Assembly: GCA_030054835.1 (NCBI GenBank)
Contig: JASGVS010000024.1
Span: forward strand, 14,446 to 78,445
Direction of reading: 5' to 3'
Source of the DNA: UBA3910 sp002391465
Lineage (GTDB): Bacteria > Bacillota > Limnochordia > Darwinibacteriales > Darwinibacteriaceae
DNA length: 64,000 nt
Shown here: positions 49,400 through 58,935 of the stretch, one piece after another
Layout: every line of letters begins with the position of its first letter
Numbering within the stretch: position 1 is the first letter of the stretch
Made by a program: the position numbers and the translations under genes
The notes under the pieces: model-generated
Told to the model about the DNA's origin: nothing
Seen by the model: only the letters and a program-made list of their open reading frames with translations
Databases searched by the model: none

Positions 49400-50420
49400 T
49401 TCCTGGATGAAAGAGGAAGGCCCACAGGGCGATATTGTGCTGGGTACCCGCTGCAGGCTGGCCCGCAACCTGGAGGGGATTGCCTTCCCGGGTACTGCGG
49501 ACCGGGAACAGCTCAAGGAAATTCTCACTAGAGTGCAGAGAGCAGTGCCCGCCCTGCAGAGTATCGGGGATTTTACCTACCAGGAGATGGCCACGGTAGA
49601 TTCCCTGGCCAGGGAAGTCTTGGTGGAAGCACATTTGGTGAGCCCGGGCCATGTGGAGAATCCTCAGCACAAGGCGGTTATTATAAACAGTGAAGGCAAT
49701 GTGAGCATTATGGTGAACGAAGAGGATCACCTGCGTATCCAGGTGCTCAAACCGGGGCTCCAGCTGAATGAGGCTTGGGAGCTGGCTGATCAGATAGATG
49801 ATGTGTTGGAGAAGGAACTTGATTTTGCCTTTGATCTAACCCTCGGTTACCTCACCAGCTGTCCCACTAACGTGGGTACCGCCCTGCGGGCTTCGGTCAT
49901 GCTGCATCTACCTGCCCTCCGTAGGCTGGAAAAGATTCAGGAGATCTTCGGCACCGTATCCAAATTCGGTTTAACGGTGCGGGGGCTGTACGGTGAGGGC
50001 AGTAATGTGTGGGGCAATGTCTTTCAACTGTCAAACCAGGTCACCTTAGGCCACAAAGAAGAGGAAATTATCGAGTATTTAGGGCGTTTTACAGAACAGA
50101 TTCTCCACAGTGAACGCCAGGCCAGAGAGTACCTGTTGGAAGAAGAAAGGCGTTTAGAAACAGAGGATTGGTTGTACCGCTCTTATGGCATATTACAGAA
50201 TGCCCGGACCATGACGAGTCGGGAGGCAATGGAGCTCTTGTCCGCTCTGAAATTGGGTGTGGATCTGGAAGTGATAAAGCTGAAAGACCCGGAATCGCTG
50301 AAGCAGCTTCTGGTACAGATCCGTTCTGGCCACCTCCAGCAGATCATGGGCCAACCCCTTCCCGTTCAGGAACGGGATCGGCTTAGGGCAAGTTTGATTA
50401 GGGAAACACTGCAGAAATAA
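49383..50420 (+). CDS. mcsB: Protein arginine kinase McsB
   Basis: 345 aa, phosphagen-kinase fold. It phosphorylates arginines to mark proteins for ClpCP and inactivates CtsR. TRCRLARNLEG, TSCPTNVGTALRASVMLHLP and RGLYGEGSNVWGNVFQLSNQ are the conserved nucleotide and Arg-binding segments. ATG start inside mcsA. Confidence 0.96.
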   Translation: MGKMISSWMKEEGPQGDIVLGTRCRLARNLEGIAFPGTADREQLKEILTRVQRAVPALQSIGDFTYQEMATVDSLAREVLVEAHLVSPGHVENPQHKAVIINSEGNVSIMVNEEDHLRIQVLKPGLQLNEAWELADQIDDVLEKELDFAFDLTLGYLTSCPTNVGTALRASVMLHLPALRRLEKIQEIFGTVSKFGLTVRGLYGEGSNVWGNVFQLSNQVTLGHKEEEIIEYLGRFTEQILHSERQAREYLLEEERRLETEDWLYRSYGILQNARTMTSREAMELLSALKLGVDLEVIKLKDPESLKQLLVQIRSGHLQQIMGQPLPVQERDRLRASLIRETLQK

Positions 50421-50445
50421 TTGAGAATAGAAAGTAGGTGTGCGT

Positions 50446-52857
50446 ATGTTTGGTCGTTTTACAGAACGGGCCCAGCGCGTTATTATCCTGTCCCAGGAAG
50501 AAGCACGCCGTTTAGGCCATAATGTTGTGGGGACAGAACACCTCCTTCTGGGTTTGATTGCAGAAGGGGAGGATATCGCTGCCCGGACCTTGCTCTCGCT
50601 GGGTATCAGTATTGATCAAGTACGTAAAGAAGTTGAGCGCATAATCGGCCGGGGAGATCAACCGACCGAAGGAAGCATCGGTTTCACACCCCGTTCCAAA
50701 CGGGTATTGGAATTGGCCTTTGACGAAGCAAGGCGCTTAGGCCATACCTATTTAGGCACAGAACACCTCCTTCTGGGCTTGATCCGGGAAGGGGAAGGGG
50801 TAGCAGCCCAGGTACTGACTAACCTCGGCGCAGACCTGGAGCGGGTACGCAACAAACTTACCAGTCAGCTGGGGGGGCGCAGCCAGTCCAAAGGCCGGGA
50901 AACTGCAGCTAAAAGGACACCTACCCTCGACCAGTTTGGGCGCGACTTAACCGCCCTGGCTAAGGAGGGCAACCTGGATCCGGTCATTGGCCGGGAAAAG
51001 GAAATCAGGCGGGTTATTCAAATTTTGAGCCGGCGCACCAAGAACAATCCCGTTCTCATTGGCGAGCCCGGCGTGGGCAAGACCGCCATTGCGGAGGGCT
51101 TGGCCTTGAAAATTAACGACAATGATGTGCCCGAGACACTCATTGACAAGCGGGTTGTCACTTTGGATTTGGGCAGTCTCGTTGCTGGCTCAAAATTCAG
51201 GGGCGAATTTGAAGAACGTCTGAAAAAAGTGATGGAGGAGATCCGCCAATCGGGTGATGTCATCCTCTTTATCGATGAAATGCACACCATTATCGGTGCC
51301 GGTGCGGCAGAGGGGGCCATTGACGCGGCCAACATCTTAAAACCTGCCCTGGCCCGCGGTGAACTGCAGGCTATTGGCGCCACTACGCTGGATGAGTATC
51401 AAAAACACGTGGAAAAGGACGCGGCCTTGGAACGCCGTTTCCAGCCAGTAATGGTGGATGAACCAAGCGTAGAGGAAACGGTAGAAATCCTAAAAGGTCT
51501 GCGGGACCGCTATGAGGCCCACCACAGGGTCAAGATCAAGGATGAGGCGATTGAGGCGGCAGCCCGTCTCAGCGACCGCTACATCAGTGATCGTTTCCTG
51601 CCAGACAAAGCGATAGACTTAATGGACGAAGCGGGCTCCAAAGTGCGCCTGAGCGGCCTGGTTGCTCCTCCCGAGCTGAAGGAGCTGGAGGCTCGCATTG
51701 AAGAGATACGCATTGAAAAAGAGGCGGCAATAAAAAACGAAAAGTTCGAAGAAGCGGCAGCCCTGCGCGATGACGAGCAGAGGTTAGAAGAAAAACTGGA
51801 GACCCTGCGCAGCGAATGGCGGAGCAGCCAAGGAAGGAGTCACGCGGTAGTTACGGCTCAAGATATTGCGGAGGTTGTGGCGGACTGGACCGGCATTCCC
51901 ATTACCGACATTGCCGAAGAAGAGGCAATCCGCCTCCTCAATCTTGAGGATGTACTGCACCGAAGGGTAATCGGGCAGGAGGAAGCGATCAACGCCATTT
52001 CCCAAGCGGTACGTCGGGCCCACGCCGGTCTGAAAGATCCCAAGCGGCCCATTGGGTCCTTCATCTTCCTCGGACCAACTGGGGTTGGTAAAACGGAACT
52101 GGCCAAGGCACTGGCGGAGGCTTTGTTTGGTGATGAGGACAGCATCGTACGGTTGGATATGTCCGAATACATGGAGCGGCACGCGGTTGCCCGCCTCATT
52201 GGTGCTCCTCCGGGATATGTGGGTTACGATGAGGGGGGACAGCTCACTGAGCAGGTGCGGCGTAAGCCCTACTCCATCGTGCTCTTTGACGAAATTGAGA
52301 AAGCCCATCCGGAAGTGTTCAATATCCTTCTCCAGGTGCTGGAGGACGGTCGCTTGACCGATTCCAAGGGGCGTGTAGTCGATTTCCGTAACACAGTAGT
52401 GATCATGACCTCCAACGTGGGCGCCCAGCAGATCCACCGCGATTCGGGCATTGGCTTTAGGACAGTGGTGGATGAGCGCAGCGACTACGAAGCTATGAAG
52501 GGTAAAGTGACCGAGGAGCTGAAGCGTACCTTCCGCCCCGAGTTCCTCAACCGGGTGGATGAGATCGTAGTCTTCCACGCCCTGAACAAGGTGCATATCG
52601 GACAGATTGTGGAGATTATGGCGAAAGATCTGCGTCAGCAGCTCAAGGAGATGGATATTACCTTGCTCATTACCGATGAGGCGAAAGAGCTCTTGGCCAA
52701 TAAGGGCTTTGACCCCGATTTCGGGGCACGTCCCCTGCGCCGGGCAATCCAGCGCTACATCGAAAACCCACTCGCCGAGGAAATCCTCAAGGGTACCTTT
52801 GGCGAAGGGGGTACCATTACGGTGGATGCGAAGGAAGGGGAATTCGTCTTTTATTAG
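50446..52857 (+). CDS. clpC: ATP-dependent Clp protease ATPase subunit ClpC
   Basis: AAA+ unfoldase of 803 aa. Two Clp-N repeats (TEHLLLGLIAEGED and TEHLLLGLIREGEG), AAA-1 with GEPGVGKT, a UVR motif in the middle domain, and AAA-2 with GPTGVGKTE and DEIEKAHPEV. A ClpP-binding loop is expected in the second AAA. ATG 50446 follows AGGTG. Last gene of the CtsR operon. Confidence 0.97.
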   Translation: MFGRFTERAQRVIILSQEEARRLGHNVVGTEHLLLGLIAEGEDIAARTLLSLGISIDQVRKEVERIIGRGDQPTEGSIGFTPRSKRVLELAFDEARRLGHTYLGTEHLLLGLIREGEGVAAQVLTNLGADLERVRNKLTSQLGGRSQSKGRETAAKRTPTLDQFGRDLTALAKEGNLDPVIGREKEIRRVIQILSRRTKNNPVLIGEPGVGKTAIAEGLALKINDNDVPETLIDKRVVTLDLGSLVAGSKFRGEFEERLKKVMEEIRQSGDVILFIDEMHTIIGAGAAEGAIDAANILKPALARGELQAIGATTLDEYQKHVEKDAALERRFQPVMVDEPSVEETVEILKGLRDRYEAHHRVKIKDEAIEAAARLSDRYISDRFLPDKAIDLMDEAGSKVRLSGLVAPPELKELEARIEEIRIEKEAAIKNEKFEEAAALRDDEQRLEEKLETLRSEWRSSQGRSHAVVTAQDIAEVVADWTGIPITDIAEEEAIRLLNLEDVLHRRVIGQEEAINAISQAVRRAHAGLKDPKRPIGSFIFLGPTGVGKTELAKALAEALFGDEDSIVRLDMSEYMERHAVARLIGAPPGYVGYDEGGQLTEQVRRKPYSIVLFDEIEKAHPEVFNILLQVLEDGRLTDSKGRVVDFRNTVVIMTSNVGAQQIHRDSGIGFRTVVDERSDYEAMKGKVTEELKRTFRPEFLNRVDEIVVFHALNKVHIGQIVEIMAKDLRQQLKEMDITLLITDEAKELLANKGFDPDFGARPLRRAIQRYIENPLAEEILKGTFGEGGTITVDAKEGEFVFY

Positions 52858-52865
52858 TCAGTTTG

Positions 52866-52926
52866 CGAAAAAAGGGGTGCACACGCCGTTTCGGCGGTTG
52901 TGCACTCCTTTTTCTGATGGTATAAT
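52866..52926 (+). terminator. clpC terminator followed by the radA extended -10
   Basis: A long hairpin: GGGGTGCACA...TTGTGCACTCC with an inner CGCCG/CGGCG stem, then TTTTT (to about 52914). TGGTATAAT (52918-52926) immediately after is an extended -10 for radA. Confidence 0.8.
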
Positions 52927-52968
52927 GAAGAAAGAAGTAAAAATATGGCAGAATGGAAAGGGTTGCCC

Positions 52969-54327
52969 GTGGCTAAAAGTAGTGTCATTTTTGTGTGCCA
53001 AGCGTGTGGCGCGGAAAGTCCCCGCTGGATGGGGAGATGCCCCAACTGCAGCGAATGGAATACTATGGTGGAAGAAACGGTTCAGCGTTCGAAAAAGGCC
53101 GCCAGTACCTGGGTAAGCCGCAGCAAACCGGTACCCATAACCGAGGTGAAAAACAGCGCGGAAGCCAAGTTTTCTACCGGTTCAGAAGAACTGGACCGGG
53201 TTTTGGGCGGCGGCTTAGTGCCTGGTTGCCTAGGTCTAATCGGTGGCGATCCGGGCATCGGTAAGTCCACCTTACTGCTGCAGGTGGCCAGTGCGGTTGC
53301 CAAGGAGCGGGGTAAGGTTCTTTATGTGACAGGGGAGGAGTCCCTCAGCCAGCTCAAACTGCGGGCCGTACGTCTTGGCGCGGTGCAGGAGCAGCTGGTC
53401 GTGGTCAGTGAAGCCAGCACAGCTGCAGTCTGTGAGATCATAGAGGCGGAGAAGCCCGTTTTGGTGATCGTTGATTCGATCCAAACCATGTTTGTGGATG
53501 AGATTTCCTCTGCCCCAGGCAGCGTGGGCCAGGTGCGGGAATCAACCGGACGTTTCCTGCAGGTGGCCAAGGCCAATGACATTGCCATCATTCTAGTGGG
53601 CCACGTCACCAAAGGCGGTAGTTTGGCCGGCCCGAAGGTACTGGAGCATGCGGTTGATTTTGTCCTGTACTTCGAAGGGGATGTACACACCTCTTTCCGT
53701 ATTATCCGCTCCGTGAAAAACCGTTTCGGTTCCACCCATGAGGTGGGGATTTTCGAGATGGGCAGCGAAGGCCTAACGCCTGTGGCCAATCCCTCCCAGT
53801 TTCTCCTTTCCCAGCGCCCTGTGGGCAGTTCCGGTTCAGTGGTAGTTCCGTACATGGAGGGGACACGCCCCCTCTTAGTTGAGGTCCAGGCTCTCGCAGC
53901 AGCCACACCCTTTGGCGGAAGTCCCCGGCGCCAGGTAACGGGCGTTGATTACCAGCGCTTTTCCATTATTCTCGCCGTTTTAGAAAAAAGGCAGGGTTAT
54001 CCCCTGCAGACTCAAGATGTCTTTTTAAACATCGCTGGTGGGCTGAAGCTGCAGGAACCTGCTTTGGATTTGGGCATGGCGGTGGCCGTTGCCAGCAGTT
54101 TTCTCAACGTAAGCGTGGATCCCTTGTGTGCGGTGGTGGGGGAGGTAGGCTTGGCAGGAGAGATTCGGGCGGTGCGGGGAGTGGAGCAGCGCCTGCATGA
54201 GCTTCACCGCTTAGGCTTTAAAGAGTGCGTTATCCCTAAGCAGAATGTACGGGGAAGTGAACCCATTAAGGTTTGGGGTGTTAATTCGATTCAGGAAGCA
54301 TTGAGAATAACGGTGGAAAGAGGGTGA
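52969..54327 (+). CDS. radA: DNA repair protein RadA
   Basis: RecA-like branch-migration ATPase, 452 aa. Zinc finger Cys at 10, 13, 24 and 27 (FVCQACG...GRCPNC), Walker A GDPGIGKST, KNRFG motif, and a Lon-like C-terminal domain. GTG 52969 gives the usual MAKS... N-terminus and follows GGAAAGGG; ATG 52945 would add 8 residues. Confidence 0.96.
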   Translation: MAKSSVIFVCQACGAESPRWMGRCPNCSEWNTMVEETVQRSKKAASTWVSRSKPVPITEVKNSAEAKFSTGSEELDRVLGGGLVPGCLGLIGGDPGIGKSTLLLQVASAVAKERGKVLYVTGEESLSQLKLRAVRLGAVQEQLVVVSEASTAAVCEIIEAEKPVLVIVDSIQTMFVDEISSAPGSVGQVRESTGRFLQVAKANDIAIILVGHVTKGGSLAGPKVLEHAVDFVLYFEGDVHTSFRIIRSVKNRFGSTHEVGIFEMGSEGLTPVANPSQFLLSQRPVGSSGSVVVPYMEGTRPLLVEVQALAAATPFGGSPRRQVTGVDYQRFSIILAVLEKRQGYPLQTQDVFLNIAGGLKLQEPALDLGMAVAVASSFLNVSVDPLCAVVGEVGLAGEIRAVRGVEQRLHELHRLGFKECVIPKQNVRGSEPIKVWGVNSIQEALRITVERG

Positions 54328-54331
54328 GCAG

Positions 54332-55396
54332 ATGCGCGAGAATGAGATGATTTACAGGGATCTGGCGCTGGTTGCACCAGGTACGCAGCTGTATGAAGGC
54401 TTGGAGAGCATTCTCAAGGCCAAAACAGGTGCATTGATCGTAATTGGGGATACGCCTGAAGTGCTGCAGCTGGTGAGTGGTGGTTTTCGCATTGATTCGG
54501 AGATGCACCCCGCGGCCTTGTATGAGCTGGCGAAAATGGACGGAGCAATTGTTTTATCTACTGATACTAAACGGATTTTATATGCTAACGCCCAGCTTAT
54601 TCCCGATCCCATGATTCCCAGCTCGGAAACGGGCACCCGCCACAAAACGGCCGAACGGGTAGCCAAGCAGACGGGCCAATTAGTCATTTCCATCTCCCAG
54701 CGGCGAAATGTGATCACAATTTACAAGGGTAATGCGAAGTACATATTAAGAGACGTGAGCGTTATCTTAGCTAAAGCAAATCAGGCCCTTTCTACTTTAG
54801 AGAAGTACCGCAGTGTTTTTCGTCAATCATTAGTTAATTTGAGTGCCTTGGAATTTGAAGATCTAGTTACGCTCACCGATGTAGCCACCGTACTGCAGCG
54901 CAGCCAGATGGTCGCCCGCATTGCCAGTGAAATTGAGAGTTACGTCCTCCAATTGGGTTCGGAAGGCCGTTTGGTGAAGATGCAGCTTGAGGAACTAATG
55001 TCGGATATTAAAGATGAAGGTCTAATGGTCTTTAAGGATTACTACGCTGGAGAAGTTGAAGAACTGGAAGAAACCTGGACACAGATAGTGGAGTGGGACT
55101 CGGATGATCTGCTCAATCCGAATATGATCTGCAAGGCGCTGGGCCACGGTGCAGGCATGACCAGCTTGGAGCAGCCCGTAACGCCTCGCGGTTACAGGAT
55201 TCTGGCAAAAATTCCCCGTTTACCCATGCCTGTTGTGGAAAACCTAGTGAAAGAATTCCAGGATCTGCCCACAATTGTGGACGCGACAATAGAAGAGTTG
55301 GATGATGTGGAAGGTATCGGTGAAGTGCGGGCAAGGGCGATTCAGGACGGTCTACGCCGCATCAGGGAGCAGGTGCTGGTAGACAGTCACATCTAG
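54332..55396 (+). CDS. disA: DNA integrity scanning diadenylate cyclase DisA
   Basis: Makes c-di-AMP and scans DNA for branches; octamer in known members. 354 aa. DAC domain: DGA at 70-72 and the ATP-phosphate motif at 101-105, which reads GTRHK rather than the usual GTRHR. A linker and C-terminal HhH domain (DVEGIGEVRARAIQDGL) follow. 4 nt downstream of radA, so co-transcribed. It overlaps a minus-strand gene by 4 nt. Confidence 0.96.
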   Translation: MRENEMIYRDLALVAPGTQLYEGLESILKAKTGALIVIGDTPEVLQLVSGGFRIDSEMHPAALYELAKMDGAIVLSTDTKRILYANAQLIPDPMIPSSETGTRHKTAERVAKQTGQLVISISQRRNVITIYKGNAKYILRDVSVILAKANQALSTLEKYRSVFRQSLVNLSALEFEDLVTLTDVATVLQRSQMVARIASEIESYVLQLGSEGRLVKMQLEELMSDIKDEGLMVFKDYYAGEVEELEETWTQIVEWDSDDLLNPNMICKALGHGAGMTSLEQPVTPRGYRILAKIPRLPMPVVENLVKEFQDLPTIVDATIEELDDVEGIGEVRARAIQDGLRRIREQVLVDSHI

Positions 55397-55794
55397 CGGA
55401 GATGGAAAATGCCCAACGTGCTGACCCGTTGGTTCTCTTTGTCAATGATCTCTTCTAGATCAAGACCTAAGGCATTGCACAAACCGGCTAAATAAAACAG
55501 GTTTTGACCCACTTCCGCTTCTAAAACCTCCAGGCAGTTCTCACAGAGTTTGCCCTCTACATGAGATTGAAGGTGTTCGCGGATGTTCTCAAAGGAACAA
55601 TCGTCGGGTAAAACCTGTTTGGCGGCATTGATTTTTACGCAACCACAAGCGGTTACTGCCCGGAAAAGAGCTCTGTTGATGCGGGCATTGGTGTCCTGAA
55701 ACTTACCGATGATGTCAAGGATACTGTAATGACGGACTAGATTTTGTTCCACCGTTTCTTGAAAGTGCTGACAAGTAGTAACTTGCTTGTTCAT
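55393..55794 (-). CDS. MazG-like helical protein with cysteines
   Basis: 133 aa, all-helical prediction. The C-terminal EAEVGQNLFYLAGLCNALGLDLEEI resembles the acidic helices of MazG-type nucleotide pyrophosphatases (short motif: LGLDLEEII), but the full metal motif is not clear. Five to six Cys (CGC, CENC) may bind metal. ATG 55794 by GGGGAGAG spacing. A perfect promoter lies upstream on the minus strand. Confidence 0.6.
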   Translation of the reverse strand: MNKQVTTCQHFQETVEQNLVRHYSILDIIGKFQDTNARINRALFRAVTACGCVKINAAKQVLPDDCSFENIREHLQSHVEGKLCENCLEVLEAEVGQNLFYLAGLCNALGLDLEEIIDKENQRVSTLGIFHLR

Positions 55795-55837
55795 TCCACT
55801 CTCTCCCCTCGCCAATTGTGCCTGACATTCTTGTTTC

Positions 55838-55867
55838 ATTATAATTGTTCACAAAAACGATTGTCAA
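55838..55867 (-). promoter_or_regulatory. Promoter of the MazG-like gene
   Basis: Minus strand TTGACA (55862-55867), 18 nt, TATAAT (55838-55843). Confidence 0.75.
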
Positions 55868-56021
55868 GTTACGAATCAGTGGGAAAAATTCAGTTTGTTT
55901 GACTTTAAGGGGCGAAAGTGATAAATTTATAATAAGAACCTGGTAGATCAAGATCAACTCCGTTAACACATTGACTACCTTGGTAACATACATGAGGAGT
56001 TGATATAAGGAGGGTTCGCGG

Positions 56022-56516
56022 TTGTACAACGTAGGTGATAATGTTGTTTATCCAATGCACGGTGCTGGCGTCATCGTTGCCATTGAGGAACGGGAAGTTT
56101 TAGGGGAAAAACAGAAGTATTATATTATGGCGCTGCCCATCGGCGATATGAAAGTGATGATTCCCATGGATTCAGCTGAAAGTCTGGGTGTGCGCGAGGT
56201 AATCGGCGACGAAGAAGTTGCCCGCGTTTATGAAATCCTGGGGCAGGAGAAGAGCGCTATGTCCAGCAATTGGAATAGGCGCTATCGTGCTAACATGGAG
56301 AAAATCAAAAGCGGGGACATTTTTGAAGTCGCGGAAGTTGTGCGTAATCTTACTATCCGTGATAACGACAAAGGCCTTTCCACCGGGGAAAAGAAGATGC
56401 TCGATACGGCCAGGCAGATTTTAGTGAGCGAATTGGTTATCGCTCAAAATTCTACCGAGGAAGAAGTTATGGCCAAGATCGAGAGCTTCTTTAAAGAGGA
56501 AGACAAGGACGAATAG
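56022..56516 (+). CDS. carD: CarD/CdnL-family transcription factor
   Basis: 164 aa. The N-terminal CarD/RID Tudor-like domain (NVGDNVVYPMHGAGVIVAIE) binds RNA polymerase beta; the C-terminal helical domain contacts promoter DNA. It stabilises open complexes in known members. TTG start after AAGGAGG. Several A/T-rich -10-like sites lie upstream, none with a clear -35. Confidence 0.92.
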   Translation: MYNVGDNVVYPMHGAGVIVAIEEREVLGEKQKYYIMALPIGDMKVMIPMDSAESLGVREVIGDEEVARVYEILGQEKSAMSSNWNRRYRANMEKIKSGDIFEVAEVVRNLTIRDNDKGLSTGEKKMLDTARQILVSELVIAQNSTEEEVMAKIESFFKEEDKDE

Positions 56517-56633
56517 GAGGTGAAAATAGGTTAGTTTCTTGGAAACAAGAATACCCCGGACCAAATTGGTAATACTACATCTTGAACGAGCTAAACTATC
56601 GCAGAGTTTTTCAAGTGGGAGGTGAAGCGTAGT

Positions 56634-57704
56634 TTGGTCTTACTCGTTAGGATTGTGTTAGGGTTGATTGGTGGATTTCTCGGTTATTCTGGTGCCTTAT
56701 TTGTGTTGAAAACCGGTGTTGTGGCTGGATTTATTGATAACTATTTAATCGGTGTGTTTGCTCTCGTGGGCACTTTGTTAGGTGTGGTTGTGGCGCTGCC
56801 CGTATTCAAAGGATTGCAAATGGGTTTTAACAGCATTGTCCGTGCTTTAGTCAAAACACCCATTACGGATCTGTTGGGCGGTTTAGTCGGCCTGGTGATT
56901 GGCTGGCTGCTGGGATTGGTCATTTCCCTTCCTGTTGCGCGGATCCCAGTTGTGGGAGTGTATGCACCGATCTTTTTCGGGCTTGTGTTTGGTTCCCTTG
57001 GTTTGATTGTTGGTTTGAGGAAAAGGGAGGACTTTCTACAGGTCTTTTTTCGTTCCTCAAGCCATATCCGCAAACGCCAGGGATTAACAGGTCAAGCGGC
57101 CCCCAAAATTCTTGATACCAGCGTCATCATCGACGGGAGGATCTCGGACATTACCCGTTCCGGTTTTCTGGAAGGGGATTTGATCGTACCCGGTTTCGTT
57201 TTGGAAGAACTGCAGCACATTGCCGATTCTTCCGACGTTTTGAAGCGGAATCGAGGCCGCAGGGGTTTGGATATCCTCAACAAGATCCAAAAGGAGCCCT
57301 ATTCCACTGTGCGTATTTTGGAACAGGACTATGAAGATGTGACTGAGGTGGACACCAAATTGGTGAAGCTGGCCAAGGAACTGAACGGTAAGGTTGTTAC
57401 GAACGACTACAACCTGAACAAGGTATGCGAACTACATGGCGTGCCCGTACTAAACATAAATGAACTGGCCAACTCGGTTAAACCTGTCGTACTGCCGGGC
57501 GAAGAGTTAAAGGTTAACGTGATTAAAGACGGCAAAGAACAGGGTCAGGGTGTTGCTTACCTGGACGACGGGACCATGATCGTTGTGGATGGCGGACGCC
57601 GCTACATCGGGCAGACAGTTGGTGTTTTAGTGACCAGCGTTCTGCAGACGGCAGCCGGGCGGATGATTTTCGCTAAGCCCAAGTCTATGGAACGGGCACT
57701 TTAA
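56634..57704 (+). CDS. PIN/TRAM domain membrane protein (YacL-like)
   Basis: 356 aa. Four N-terminal helices (~1-125), then a PIN nuclease fold with acidic residues in ILDTSVIIDGRISDI, ELQHIADSSD and VTNDYNLNKV, then a TRAM RNA-binding domain (GQGVAYLDDGTMIVVDGG). An RNase role is inferred. TTG 56634 is spaced 9 nt from GGGAGGTG; GTG 56622 lies too close. Confidence 0.92.
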   Translation: MVLLVRIVLGLIGGFLGYSGALFVLKTGVVAGFIDNYLIGVFALVGTLLGVVVALPVFKGLQMGFNSIVRALVKTPITDLLGGLVGLVIGWLLGLVISLPVARIPVVGVYAPIFFGLVFGSLGLIVGLRKREDFLQVFFRSSSHIRKRQGLTGQAAPKILDTSVIIDGRISDITRSGFLEGDLIVPGFVLEELQHIADSSDVLKRNRGRRGLDILNKIQKEPYSTVRILEQDYEDVTEVDTKLVKLAKELNGKVVTNDYNLNKVCELHGVPVLNINELANSVKPVVLPGEELKVNVIKDGKEQGQGVAYLDDGTMIVVDGGRRYIGQTVGVLVTSVLQTAAGRMIFAKPKSMERAL

Positions 57705-57716
57705 ATTTAGTCAGAG

Positions 57717-57749
57717 AAGGCCTGATGCGCGTTCATCGGGCCTTTTTTT
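57717..57749 (+). terminator. Terminator after the PIN/TRAM gene
   Basis: AAGGCCTGATG/CATCGGGCCTT stem (one G-U pair) with TTTTTT. Confidence 0.88.
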
Positions 57750-57770
57750 CTGTCTAAGGGAGGTTTTTGC

Positions 57771-58904
57771 TTGAAAACGGGGGTTATCATTGCAGCGGCA
57801 GGCTCAGGTAAGCGCATGGGAGCAGAGGGGAACAAGGTTCTGCTTTCCCTAGACGGTAAACCCATGCTTGCCCACAGCCTCGAACTCTTTGCCCACCTGC
57901 CAGAAGTGGATGAGCTTGTGGTGGTGGCCAGAGATGTTGATTTGGCTGTAATGTCTGAAATAGTGGCTGAGTATGCTGGGGACAAGCCCACCAAGATTGT
58001 GGTCGGGGGGGCTGAGCGGCAGGAGAGCGTTTACAACGGCCTTATGGCGCTATCGAAGGACACTGATTGGGTGTTGATCCATGATGGGGCTAGGCCCTAC
58101 GTCACCAGCGAAATTGTTTACCGCGCACTTCTGGCGGTTCAAAAACACGGTGCGGTGGGGGTAGGCGTACCTGTTAAGGATACGATCAAACAGGTGGAAA
58201 AGGACTTTGTCAGAAAAACCCTGCCCCGCCCCGAGCTCCGGGCTATGCAGACGCCCCAGGCCTTTGCCTATGAGCTGATTTTAGGGGCCCACCAAGAAGC
58301 GAAACGGCGGGGCCTCATAGCCACCGATGACTGTGCCCTTTTGGAGGAGCTGGGCAAGCCCGTTTACATCGTTTCCGGTGATTACGGCAATATCAAGATT
58401 ACCACACCCGAGGATCTGACTACAGCAAACTCGTTTTTTGTGGGCTACGGCTGGGATGTGCACCGTTTGGTAGAAGACCGCCCCCTAATTCTATGTGGCG
58501 TGGAAATACCCTGGGAAAAGGGTTTGTCGGGCCATTCCGATGCGGATGTGGCGGTACATGCCGTAATGGATGCCATGCTGGGGGCAGTGGGGAAAGGCGA
58601 TATTGGCGAGCACTTTCCGGACATCGATCCCCGCTACAAGGGTATTTCCAGCCTGGAGCTTCTTCACGAGGTGCTGGAACTTCTGAAAAGGGACAAGCTA
58701 CGGGTAAACAATGTGGATCTGACTATTATGGCGCAGGCGCCAAAACTTTCTCCCTACAAAGCCGCCATGCGAGCTAAGCTGGCTGAGCTAATCGGGATTG
58801 CCGCAGGGAGGATTAACATTAAAGCCACAACGGCAGAGGGCCTCGGTTTTGTGGGCAGAGAAGAAGGGATCGCCGCCGCTGCCGTGGTCAGCCTGTGTGA
58901 TTGA
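57771..58904 (+). CDS. ispDF: Bifunctional IspD/IspF (isoprenoid MEP pathway)
   Basis: 377-aa fusion of two MEP pathway enzymes. IspD (~1-225): IIAAAGSGKRMG nucleotide loop, VLIHDGARPYV. IspF (~226-377): YGWDVHRL and SGHSDADVAVHAVMDA zinc and substrate motifs. TTG start after GGGAGG. The stop codon lies inside the -35 of the downstream cysS promoter. Confidence 0.96.
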   Translation: MKTGVIIAAAGSGKRMGAEGNKVLLSLDGKPMLAHSLELFAHLPEVDELVVVARDVDLAVMSEIVAEYAGDKPTKIVVGGAERQESVYNGLMALSKDTDWVLIHDGARPYVTSEIVYRALLAVQKHGAVGVGVPVKDTIKQVEKDFVRKTLPRPELRAMQTPQAFAYELILGAHQEAKRRGLIATDDCALLEELGKPVYIVSGDYGNIKITTPEDLTTANSFFVGYGWDVHRLVEDRPLILCGVEIPWEKGLSGHSDADVAVHAVMDAMLGAVGKGDIGEHFPDIDPRYKGISSLELLHEVLELLKRDKLRVNNVDLTIMAQAPKLSPYKAAMRAKLAELIGIAAGRINIKATTAEGLGFVGREEGIAAAAVVSLCD

Positions 58905-58929
58905 CTTCAATTTAGATGTTGCGTATAAT
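58901..58929 (+). promoter_or_regulatory. Promoter of the cysS T-box transcript
   Basis: TTGACT (58901-58906), 17 nt, TATAAT (58924-58929). The -35 overlaps the ispDF stop codon. Confidence 0.9.
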
Positions 58930-58935
58930 GATTTT

